Origin: Burkholderiales bacterium Ga0077543
GTDB lineage: Bacteria; Pseudomonadota; Gammaproteobacteria; Burkholderiales; Burkholderiaceae_C
Assembly (NCBI GenBank): GCA_001464055.1
Contig: LNET01000101.1
Coordinates: 1 to 64,000, forward strand
Reading direction: 5' to 3'
DNA: 64,000 nt
Part shown: one piece after another, positions 16,381 through 23,449 of the stretch
Numbering within the stretch: the stretch's first letter is position 1
Layout of the letters: each line of letters starts with the position of its first letter
The notes under the pieces: generated by a model
Told to the model about the DNA's origin: nothing
Database searches by the model: none
The model's input: the letters and a program-made list of their open reading frames with translations, nothing else
Made by a program: the position numbers and the translations under genes

Positions 16381-16595
16381 GGCGCCGTTGGGACTTTTCA
16401 AGGAAAACCCGCGATCGTACAGGGCGGGCGGGCCAGGCCTGGCACCCGGCCCGGCCGCATGGCGCAGCGGTGGGTGCAAAATAGAACGACCGTTCTATTT
16501 TTTGGCCTTGCACCCCTCCATGGTGGGGGGCGACCCCTAGAATCCCTGGGCATTGGGGCCGTGCAAGGGCCTTCGCAAGCGCAGGAGCAATGCAG
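16381..16595. promoter_or_regulatory. Divergent promoter region of the cassette and etfBA
   Basis: 215 bases between divergent units. It holds the perfect inverted repeat at 16478-16501 and, on the plus strand, a TAGAAT -10-like hexamer at about 16533-16538 without a good -35. A G-rich/C-rich stretch (16515-16533) lies between them. No gene fits here. Confidence 0.5.
16478..16501. promoter_or_regulatory. Perfect 24-base inverted repeat, probable operator
   Basis: Arms AAAATAGAACG and its exact complement are separated only by AC. Perfect symmetry, length and placement between divergent start regions point to a dimeric repressor site, most likely TetR-family. In betaproteobacteria fatty-acid degradation genes are controlled by a TetR-type regulator (FadP), which makes an acyl-CoA/ETF regulator plausible here; I do not recall the FadP consensus well enough to assign it. 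A terminator is unlikely because no gene ends here. Confidence 0.75.
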
Positions 16596-17345
16596 ATGAA
16601 AGTGCTGGTCCCCGTCAAGCGGGTGGTGGATTACAACGTCAAGGTCCGCGTCAAGAGCGACGGCACCGGGGTCGACATCGCCAATGTGAAGATGAGCATG
16701 AACCCTTTCGACGAGATCGCCGTCGAAGAAGCCGTGCGGCTGAAGGAAAAGGGCGTTGTCACCGAGATCGTCGCGGTGTCCTGCGGTGTCACGCAGTGCC
16801 AGGAAACCCTGCGCACGGCCATGGCCATCGGCGCCGACCGCGCCATCCTGGTCGAGACCTCCGACGAACTGCAACCGCTGGCCGTGGCCAAGATCCTGAA
16901 GGCCCTGGTCGACAAGGAACAGCCCGGCCTGGTGATCCTGGGCAAGCAGGCCATCGACGACGACTGCAACCAGACCGGCCAGATGCTGGCCGCGCTGACC
17001 GGCATGCCCCAGGCCACCTTTGCCAGCAAGGTGGAAGTGGCCGACGGCCACGCCATCGTCACGCGCGAGGTCGACGGCGGCCTGGAAACGCTGAAGCTCA
17101 AGCTGCCGGCGGTGGTGACGTCGGACCTGCGCCTGAACGAGCCGCGCTACGTGACCCTGCCCAACATCATGAAGGCCAAGAAGAAGACGCTGGAGGTGAT
17201 GAAGCCGTCCGATCTGGGCGTGGACACCGCGCCCCGCATCAAGACCCTGAAGGTCAGCGAACCGCCCAAGCGCGGTGCCGGCATCAAGGTGCCCGATGTC
17301 GCCACGCTGGTCGACAAGTTGAAGAACGAAGCAAAGGTGGTGTGA
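16596..17345 (+). CDS. etfB: Electron transfer flavoprotein beta subunit
   Basis: Small subunit of the ETF heterodimer, 249 residues, which takes electrons from acyl-CoA dehydrogenases and passes them to ETF-quinone oxidoreductase. It opens [17 protein letters not shown], contains the AMP-binding fold with GADRAILV and the ETF-beta signature region [21 protein letters not shown] 16596 has AGGAG 8 bases upstream; another ATG at 16590 is only two bases from that site and less likely. It precedes etfA by one base. The operator upstream and the acyl-CoA dehydrogenase downstream suggest fatty-acid or amino-acid oxidation. Confidence 0.97.
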   Translation: MKVLVPVKRVVDYNVKVRVKSDGTGVDIANVKMSMNPFDEIAVEEAVRLKEKGVVTEIVAVSCGVTQCQETLRTAMAIGADRAILVETSDELQPLAVAKILKALVDKEQPGLVILGKQAIDDDCNQTGQMLAALTGMPQATFASKVEVADGHAIVTREVDGGLETLKLKLPAVVTSDLRLNEPRYVTLPNIMKAKKKTLEVMKPSDLGVDTAPRIKTLKVSEPPKRGAGIKVPDVATLVDKLKNEAKVV

Positions 17346-17346
17346 G

Positions 17347-18288
17347 ATGGCAGCCCTGGTGATTGCTGAACACGACAATGCCTCCGTCAAGGGTGCGACG
17401 CTGAACACGGTGACCGCGGCCCTGGCCTGCGTTGGCGCGGGCGGCGACGTGCACGTGCTGGTGGCCGGCCACAACGCCGGCCCGGCCGCCGCCGCTGCGG
17501 CGCAGATTGCCGGCGTGACAAAGGTGCTGCACGCCGATGCCCCTGGTCTGGACCATGGCCTGGCCGAGAACCTGGCCGCCCAGGTGCTGGCGGTGGTGAA
17601 GGACTACAACCATGTGCTGTTCCCGGCCACCGCCGCCGGCAAGAACGTAGCCCCGCGCGTGGCGGCGCTGCTCGATGTGGCCCAGGTCAGCGACTGCAGC
17701 AAGGTCATCAGCGCCGACACCTTCGAGCGCCCCATCTACGCCGGCAACGCCATCGCCACGGTGCAGAGCCTGGACGCGGTCAAGGTCATCACGGTGCGCG
17801 GCACTGGCTTCGACGCCGCCGCGGCCACCGGTGGCAGTGCCGCTGTCGAAGTCGTGGCTGCCGTGGCCGATGCCGGGCTGAGTCATTTCGAAGGCAGCGA
17901 GATCGCCAAGAACGACCGGCCCGAACTGACCGCGGCGAAAATCATCGTCAGTGGTGGGCGCGCCCTGGGCAGCAGCGACAAGTTCAACGAAGTGCTGATG
18001 CCGCTGGCCGACAAGCTGGGCGCCGCACTCGGCGCCAGCCGCGCGGCCGTCGATGCGGGTTATGCCCCGAACGACTGGCAGGTGGGCCAGACCGGCAAGA
18101 TCGTCGCCCCCAGCCTGTACATCGCTGCAGGCATCAGCGGCGCCATCCAGCATCTGGCCGGCATGAAGGACAGCAAGGTCATCGTCGCGATCAACAAGGA
18201 CGCCGAAGCGCCGATCTTCAGCGTGGCCGACTACGGGCTCGAAGCCGACCTGTTCACGGCCGTGCCCGAACTGGTCAAGAGCCTCTGA
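17347..18288 (+). CDS. etfA: Electron transfer flavoprotein alpha subunit
   Basis: FAD-binding subunit of ETF, 313 residues. The amino-terminal half is the alpha/beta domain that packs on EtfB; the C-terminal half has the FAD-binding ETF-alpha motif: SGGRALGS, then [18 protein letters not shown] and [12 protein letters not shown], finishing with [14 protein letters not shown]. It starts one base after etfB stop (translational coupling). A strong terminator 22 bases after its stop separates this pair from the dehydrogenase gene, so the latter may be expressed partly by read-through or from its own promoter. Confidence 0.97.
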   Translation: MAALVIAEHDNASVKGATLNTVTAALACVGAGGDVHVLVAGHNAGPAAAAAAQIAGVTKVLHADAPGLDHGLAENLAAQVLAVVKDYNHVLFPATAAGKNVAPRVAALLDVAQVSDCSKVISADTFERPIYAGNAIATVQSLDAVKVITVRGTGFDAAAATGGSAAVEVVAAVADAGLSHFEGSEIAKNDRPELTAAKIIVSGGRALGSSDKFNEVLMPLADKLGAALGASRAAVDAGYAPNDWQVGQTGKIVAPSLYIAAGISGAIQHLAGMKDSKVIVAINKDAEAPIFSVADYGLEADLFTAVPELVKSL

Positions 18289-18309
18289 ACCCGGGCCCTC
18301 GGCCCTGAA

Positions 18310-18336
18310 GGGCGCCCCCAACGGGCGCCCTTTTTT
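18310..18336 (+). terminator. Rho-independent terminator after etfA
   Basis: GGGCGCCC pairs with an identical palindromic arm around a five-base loop, then six Ts. Only 18 bases separate it from the next ATG, leaving little room for a separate promoter downstream, so partial read-through is likely. Confidence 0.9.
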
Positions 18337-18354
18337 GTACCTGAAGGAGACACC

Positions 18355-20130
18355 ATGAGCTACCGAGCCCCCGTCCGCGACATGCTGTTCGCGATGAAGG
18401 AACTGGCCGGCATCGACGCCGTTGCGCAGTTGCCTGGCTTCGAGGACGCCGGTTACGACACGGCTGCCGCCGTGCTGGAGGAATGCGCGCGCTTCAACGA
18501 AGGCGTGCTGGCGCCGCTGAACTGGGAGGGCGACCGCAATCCCTCTTTCTTCAAGGACGGCCAGGTCACCACCACGCCGGGCTTCAAGGCCGCGTTCCAG
18601 CAGTTCGCCGCCGGCGGGTGGCAGGGCCTGCAGCACCCGGCCGAGTATGGCGGCCAGGGTCTGCCCAAGCTCATCGGCGCGGCCTGCATCGAGATGGTCA
18701 ACAGCGCCAACCTCAGCTTCGCGCTGTGCCCGCTGCTGACCGACGGCGCCATCGAGGCGCTGCTGACGGCTGGCAGCGACGAGCAGAAGGCCACCTTCAT
18801 CCCGAAGATGATCGAAGGCGCCTGGACCGGCACGATGAACCTCACCGAGCCGCAGGCCGGCAGCGACCTGAGCCTGGTGCGCACCCGCGCCGAAGCCCAG
18901 CCCGATGGCAGCTACAAGCTGTTTGGCACGAAGATCTACATCACTTACGGCGAACACGACATGGCGGACAACATCGTCCACCTGGTGCTGGCGCGCGTGG
19001 TGGGTGCGCCCGAGGGGGTGAAGGGCATCAGCCTGTTCATCTGCCCGAAGTTCCTGGCCGACGGCAGGCGCAACGACGTGCACTGCGTCAGCATCGAGCA
19101 CAAGCTGGGCATCAAGGCCAGCCCCACCGCGGTGCTGCAGTACGGCGACCATGGTGGCGCCGTGGCCACGCTCATCGGCCAGGAAAACCGCGGCCTCGAA
19201 TACATGTTCATCATGATGAACGCCGCCCGCTTCGCGGTGGGCGTGCAGGGCATCGCGCTGGCTGAACGCGCCTACCAGAAGGCCGTGCAGTACGCGCGCG
19301 ACCGCGTGCAGAGCCGGCCGGTGGACGGCTCCCTGCCGTCGGCCGGCGCCATCATCCACCACCCCGATGTGCGCCGCATGCTGATGACGATGCGCGCCCA
19401 TACCGAGGCCTGCCGCGCGCTGGCACTGGTGGCTGCCGCGGCTTTCGATGCAGCGCATGCCCATCCCGACGCCGAGGCTCGCAAGCAGAACCAGGCCTTC
19501 TACGAATTCATGGTGCCGCTGGTCAAGGGCCTGTCGACCGAGATGAGCCTGGAAGTGGCCAGCCTGGGCGTGCAGGTGCACGGCGGCATGGGCTTCGTCG
19601 AGGAGACCGGCGCGGCGCAATACCTGCGCGACGCGAAGATCCTCACCATCTACGAAGGCACCACCGCGATCCAGGCCAACGACCTGGTGGGCCGCAAGAC
19701 GGCCCGCGACGGCGGCGCGGTGGCGCGCGCCATCGCTGGGCAGGTGGAAGCCACCGAAGGCGCGCTGCGCAACCGCCCCAGCGCGGCCTGCCAGACCATG
19801 GCCAAGCGTCTGACCGCAGGCCGCCGCGCCTTCCTGGACGCCGTGGACTTCATCGCCGGCCAGGGCCGGGCCAACCCGAACGCGGTCTACGCCGGCAGCG
19901 TGCCTTACCTGATGCTGGCCGGCACCGTGCTGGCCGGCTGGCAGATGGCGCGTTCGCTGATGGCTGCCGAAGACGCGCTGGCCGCGGGCACCGACGCCGA
20001 ATTCATGGCCGCCAAGATCGCCACCGCGCGCTTCTATGGCGACCACATCCTCAACAAGGCCACGGGCCTGCGCGACAGCATCGTCGAAGGCGCAGACGCG
20101 GTCACGGCACTTTCGCTGGAGTCCTTCTGA
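18355..20130 (+). CDS. Acyl-CoA dehydrogenase with extra C-terminal domain (DmdC-like)
   Basis: Flavoenzyme of 591 residues that introduces a 2,3-double bond into an acyl-CoA and hands electrons to ETF. Start MSYRAPVRDMLFAMKELAG is typical of the long, about 590-600 residue, subfamily; ordinary acyl-CoA dehydrogenases have about 380. MNLTEPQAGSDLS and GTKIYITYGEHD are flavin/substrate loops, and the catalytic base is Glu434 in LTIYEGTTAIQAND. The region after about 470 is the acyl-CoA dehydrogenase C-terminal extension. Relatives include 3-methylmercaptopropionyl-CoA dehydrogenase (DmdC), but no other dmd gene is near, so the substrate is open. GGAGA lies 8 bases before ATG. Its stop overlaps the next start. 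Confidence 0.93.
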   Translation: MSYRAPVRDMLFAMKELAGIDAVAQLPGFEDAGYDTAAAVLEECARFNEGVLAPLNWEGDRNPSFFKDGQVTTTPGFKAAFQQFAAGGWQGLQHPAEYGGQGLPKLIGAACIEMVNSANLSFALCPLLTDGAIEALLTAGSDEQKATFIPKMIEGAWTGTMNLTEPQAGSDLSLVRTRAEAQPDGSYKLFGTKIYITYGEHDMADNIVHLVLARVVGAPEGVKGISLFICPKFLADGRRNDVHCVSIEHKLGIKASPTAVLQYGDHGGAVATLIGQENRGLEYMFIMMNAARFAVGVQGIALAERAYQKAVQYARDRVQSRPVDGSLPSAGAIIHHPDVRRMLMTMRAHTEACRALALVAAAAFDAAHAHPDAEARKQNQAFYEFMVPLVKGLSTEMSLEVASLGVQVHGGMGFVEETGAAQYLRDAKILTIYEGTTAIQANDLVGRKTARDGGAVARAIAGQVEATEGALRNRPSAACQTMAKRLTAGRRAFLDAVDFIAGQGRANPNAVYAGSVPYLMLAGTVLAGWQMARSLMAAEDALAAGTDAEFMAAKIATARFYGDHILNKATGLRDSIVEGADAVTALSLESF

Positions 20131-21116
20131 TGAGTCGCCTTCCTCCCGTGCTTCAGAACCTGCCGCTGCCGATCATCGGCTCGCCGCTGTTCATCATCAG
20201 CAACCCCAAGCTCGTGATCGAGCAATGCAAGGCCGGCATCGTCGGCAGCATGCCTTCGCTGAATGCGCGCCCGGCGGCCCAGTTGGACGAATGGCTGGCC
20301 GAGATCACCGAAACGCTGGCCGCCTGGAACCGCGCCAACCCCGACCGCCCGGCGGCGCCCTTTGCCATCAACCAGATCGTCCACAAGAGCAACGACCGGC
20401 TCGAACACGACATGATGGTCTGCGCCAAGTACAAGGTGCCCATCATCATCACCAGCCTGGGCGCCCGCACCGACGTGAACCAGGCCGTGCATGGCTGGGG
20501 TGGCATCGTGCTGCACGACATCATCAACAACATGTTCGCGAAGAAGGCCATCGAGAAGGGTGCCGACGGCCTGATCGCAGTGGCCGCGGGCGCCGGCGGC
20601 CACGCCGGGGTGAAGAGCCCTTTCGCTCTGATCCAGGAGATCCGCGAATGGTTCGACGGCCCCGTGGCGCTGAGCGGGTCGATCGCCACTGGCGATGCGG
20701 TGCTGGCCTCGCTGGCCATGGGCGCCGACTTCGCTTACATCGGATCAGCCTTCATTGCCACTACGGAAGCACGTGCGTCTGACGACTACAAGCAGTGCAT
20801 TGTCGACAGCAACAGCGACGACATCGTCTACTCGAACCTGTTCACCGGTGTGCACGGCAACTACCTGAAGGGCTCGATCGTCAAGGCCGGCATGGACCCC
20901 GACAACCTGCCCGAGAGCGACCCGACGAAGATGGATTTCGGTGGTGCCGACGCCAAGAAGGCCTGGAAGGACATCTGGGGCGCGGGGCAGGGCGTCGGTG
21001 CGGTCAAGGCCGTGCTGAGCACGGCAGAGCTGGTGGCACGGCTGAAGCGCGAGTACGAGGCGGCGCGTGAACGCCTGGGGCTGGTGCCGATCGACGCGGA
21101 CATCGTCGCTCGCTGA
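20130..21116 (+). CDS. Nitronate monooxygenase / FabK-like FMN enzyme
   Basis: TIM-barrel FMN protein of 328 residues. It starts within the stop codon of the dehydrogenase gene (TGATG), so the two are coupled. Motifs are PIIGSPLFIISN, IIITSLGAR, the flavin-site loop VAAGAGGHAG with the proposed catalytic His near 158, GPVALSGSIATGDAV and MGADFAYIGSAFIAT. These define the 2-nitropropane dioxygenase/nitronate monooxygenase family, which also includes FabK-type enoyl reductases. Its coupling to an acyl-CoA dehydrogenase makes a role on an acyl-CoA intermediate at least as likely as nitronate detoxification. The family call is sure, the substrate is not. Confidence 0.88.
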   Translation: MSRLPPVLQNLPLPIIGSPLFIISNPKLVIEQCKAGIVGSMPSLNARPAAQLDEWLAEITETLAAWNRANPDRPAAPFAINQIVHKSNDRLEHDMMVCAKYKVPIIITSLGARTDVNQAVHGWGGIVLHDIINNMFAKKAIEKGADGLIAVAAGAGGHAGVKSPFALIQEIREWFDGPVALSGSIATGDAVLASLAMGADFAYIGSAFIATTEARASDDYKQCIVDSNSDDIVYSNLFTGVHGNYLKGSIVKAGMDPDNLPESDPTKMDFGGADAKKAWKDIWGAGQGVGAVKAVLSTAELVARLKREYEAARERLGLVPIDADIVAR

Positions 21117-21119
21117 CAC

Positions 21120-21165
21120 GAGCCGGCCATTGAGAGCCGGCTCGAGCCCGTGCCGATGCACGGGC
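21120..21165. terminator. Two tandem hairpins between convergent genes
   Basis: GAGCCGGC/GCCGGCTC (21120-21143, loop of eight) is followed two bases later by GCCCGTGC/GCACGGGC with a CGAT loop (21146-21165). Neither has a U-run, but they fill the 62-base gap between convergent genes, so they probably end transcription or protect both 3' ends. Confidence 0.6.
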
Positions 21166-21178
21166 GTATCGACGGCCC

Positions 21179-22756
21179 TCAGCGAACGTTGGCAAACCGC
21201 GTCTGCGGGTTGTCGTTCGAGCGGTGCAGGGTCGTGACATTGGCCTTCATCGCCCAGGGGCGCATCTGGTGGTGCAGCGGGATCACCAGCACCTCGTCCT
21301 TGATGCGCACCAGGGCTTCGCGCAGCATGGCGTTGCGCTTGCTGGCGTCGGCCTCGACCTTCATCTGGTCGGTGAGCCTGTCGACGACGGGGTCGCTGAT
21401 GCGGCCGAAGTTGAAGTTGCCGTCGGCGCCGCTGGTGCGCGTGCGCACGATGCTCTGGATGGTGTACTGCGCGTCGTAGGTGGCCACGCCCCAGCCCAGC
21501 AGGTAGGCGCTGGTGTCGAAGTTCTGGAACTTCTGGCTGAAGGTGGCGAAGTTCTCTGCCACCAGCGAGGCCTTCACGCCCAGCCGCGCCCACATCGCGA
21601 CGATGGCCTGGCAGACTTCCTCGTCGTTGACGTAGCGGTTGTTCGGGCAGTTCAGGCGAAATTCGAAACCCTCGGGGTAGCCGGCGTCGGCCAGCAGCTT
21701 CTTCGCCGCGTCGACGTCGACTTTGGCCGGCACGTCCAGCGCAGGGTCGTGGCCGTTGACGCCGGGCGCCACCAGGATGCCGGCCGGGATCGACAAGCCT
21801 CGCATGGTGCTGCGCTTGATCGCCTCGCGGTCGATGGCGATGCTCAGGGCCTGGCGCACACGCTTGTCGGCAAAGGGATTCTTGCCCTTGACGCTGCTGT
21901 ACTTCAATTCCGGGCTGCCGCTGTCCAGAACCAGAAACATGGTGCGCACTTCCGGGCCGTCCAGGATCTTCAGCTTGGGGTCGTTGCGCAGGCGCGCCAC
22001 GTCCTGGGTGGGAATGTCGGTGAGCAGGTCCACGCCGCCCGACAGCAGCGCCGCCACACGCGTGGGGTCGCTCTTGATCGGTGTGTAGATCATCTCCTTG
22101 ACGTTGCCGGTGCCCGTGGCCTTGTCCCACCAGTCGGCGTTTGCAGTCAGGGTGATGCGCTGCTCGGGCTGCCAGCCGGTGATGCGGTAGCTGCCGGTGC
22201 CCATGGTGTTGCGCGACGCGAAGTTCTCTTCCTTGGCCTTGTAGTCCTGCGTCTTGACGGTGTTGTTCTTCTCCGCCCACGACTTGCTCATGATGAAGAA
22301 GTAGGCCAGGTTGCGCAGCAGGATCGGGTTCGGCCCGGCCAGGATCACGTCCACCGTGTGCGAGTCGATCTTCTTGATGTCGCTGATACCGGCGACGTAG
22401 ATGCCCATCGTGCCCTGGGGCTGGCGGATGCGTTCGAACGAGAAGACCACGTCGTCGGCGGTGAAGGGCGTGCCGTCCTGGAATTTCACGCCTTTGCGCA
22501 GTTCGAAGCGCACCTGCGTGGGCGTGACAAAGGTCCACTTCGTGGCCAGCGAAGGCTCGATCTCGTAGTTCACGCCATACCGCGTGAGACCTTCGTAGGT
22601 GTGGTTCAGGATGGTGTTGGTGGTCGCATGGTTCTGCGAATGCGGGTCCATCGTGAGGATGTCGTTCTGCGCGGCCCAGCGCAGTGTCTGCGCCTGCACG
22701 GGGGCCAGCACGGCGACGGCCAGCAGGCCGGCAGCAAGGCGTGATTTGAAGTTCAT
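21179..22756 (-). CDS. ABC transporter substrate-binding protein, family 5 (peptide/opine type)
   Basis: Periplasmic solute receptor of 525 residues. A signal peptide (1-23, ending APVQAQ) is followed by LRWAAQNDILTMDPHSQN and YEGLTRYG, the standard opening of SBP_bac_5 proteins; VKFQDGTPFTADDVVFSFER is the family signature region. Two lobes of mixed alpha/beta structure run to the end. Ligands of this family include di- and oligopeptides, nickel, opines and glutathione; the pocket cannot be read here. No permease or ATPase gene is adjacent, so it is an orphan that must work with a transporter elsewhere. GGAG is found 12-15 bases before the ATG. Confidence 0.93.
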   Translation of the reverse strand: MNFKSRLAAGLLAVAVLAPVQAQTLRWAAQNDILTMDPHSQNHATTNTILNHTYEGLTRYGVNYEIEPSLATKWTFVTPTQVRFELRKGVKFQDGTPFTADDVVFSFERIRQPQGTMGIYVAGISDIKKIDSHTVDVILAGPNPILLRNLAYFFIMSKSWAEKNNTVKTQDYKAKEENFASRNTMGTGSYRITGWQPEQRITLTANADWWDKATGTGNVKEMIYTPIKSDPTRVAALLSGGVDLLTDIPTQDVARLRNDPKLKILDGPEVRTMFLVLDSGSPELKYSSVKGKNPFADKRVRQALSIAIDREAIKRSTMRGLSIPAGILVAPGVNGHDPALDVPAKVDVDAAKKLLADAGYPEGFEFRLNCPNNRYVNDEEVCQAIVAMWARLGVKASLVAENFATFSQKFQNFDTSAYLLGWGVATYDAQYTIQSIVRTRTSGADGNFNFGRISDPVVDRLTDQMKVEADASKRNAMLREALVRIKDEVLVIPLHHQMRPWAMKANVTTLHRSNDNPQTRFANVR

Positions 22757-22879
22757 GGGGAGGTCTCCTCGGGAGCACGAAAAGGGTGTCGCGACAGCCC
22801 GCGATGCTAGGGCCTGCCAGCAGGGGTGCCAGCCGGGAAAGCACGTGGCGGGCCAACGCGTCGTGGCCCAGCCTTCGGT

Positions 22880-23194
22880 TCAGCGCGACTCGGCTTCCAG
22901 GTCGGCGTCGCAGCCTTGGGCAGCTGCAATCCAGCGGTGCGCCAGCCGCCGGGCCCAGCTGCCGGGCAGCCAGGGCAGCCAGCGCGCCGGGTCGGCCAGC
23001 ACGCCGCAGAGGTAGCGTGACTGGCCGTCGTCCCAGCTCAGGGCGTGGCACGGCCCCTGGCGCCGCCGCGACAGCAGCATGCCGAGCGGGCAGGGCTCAT
23101 GCGCGCAGCACAGGCCGCACCCGTTGCAGACCGCGCCAACCGGTGGCTTGGCGGGCGCGTCGGCATGGATGAGGATGGTGCGGCGTGGCGTCAC
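22880..23194 (-). CDS. YkgJ-type cysteine cluster protein
   Basis: Small protein, about 104 residues from GTG 23194, with the CxxCxxCC pattern in GAVCNGCGLCCAHEPC, a further Cys in GPCHAL and another in RYLCGVL. Such Cys sets are thought to bind zinc or an iron-sulfur cluster. The basic, Trp-rich C-terminal part (RWLPWLPGSWARRLAH) is predicted helical. The reading frame is open upstream to 23353, but that part is not conserved-looking and overlaps the probable sucA promoter; GTG 23194 precedes TPRRTILIHADAPAKP, which resembles the opening of relatives. No biochemical role can be assigned. It is divergent from sucA. Confidence 0.65.
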   Translation of the reverse strand: MTPRRTILIHADAPAKPPVGAVCNGCGLCCAHEPCPLGMLLSRRRQGPCHALSWDDGQSRYLCGVLADPARWLPWLPGSWARRLAHRWIAAAQGCDADLEAESR

Positions 23195-23284
23195 AGCCAC
23201 AGTCTGCGGTGGCTGGACGGTCTCCGTCAGCTGAACAACAGGGTTCACGGCGTTCAATTCGTGGCCGGCGGTGCCGAGGCCCAG

Positions 23285-23293
23285 TGCTACAGT
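23285..23293 (+). promoter_or_regulatory. Possible extended -10 promoter of the sucA operon
   Basis: TGCTACAGT fits an extended -10 (TGn plus a TATAAT-like hexamer), about 157 bases before the sucA ATG. No convincing -35 is seen, which extended -10 promoters can lack. Confidence 0.35.
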
Positions 23294-23449
23294 CCGCCGT
23301 GACAGTCCACAGTTCCTTCCCGTCCCCTTGCTGGTGCAGTTCTTCAACAGCAAGGCGGGTCGCTAGTCCGCCAACCGGTGCAGCCGGGGCCGCGGAAGGT
23401 TGATCAACCCATCCAAGCTCTGGAAACCAGGGCAGAAGGTGAGCGCCAG

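Noticed and set aside
16478..16501. Terminator for a neighbouring gene
   Set aside because: Both adjacent genes start, not end, here; the two-base loop is too small for a good RNA hairpin but fits a DNA operator.
18310..18354. Riboswitch before the acyl-CoA dehydrogenase gene
   Set aside because: The 66-base gap is fully explained by a terminator and a ribosome site.
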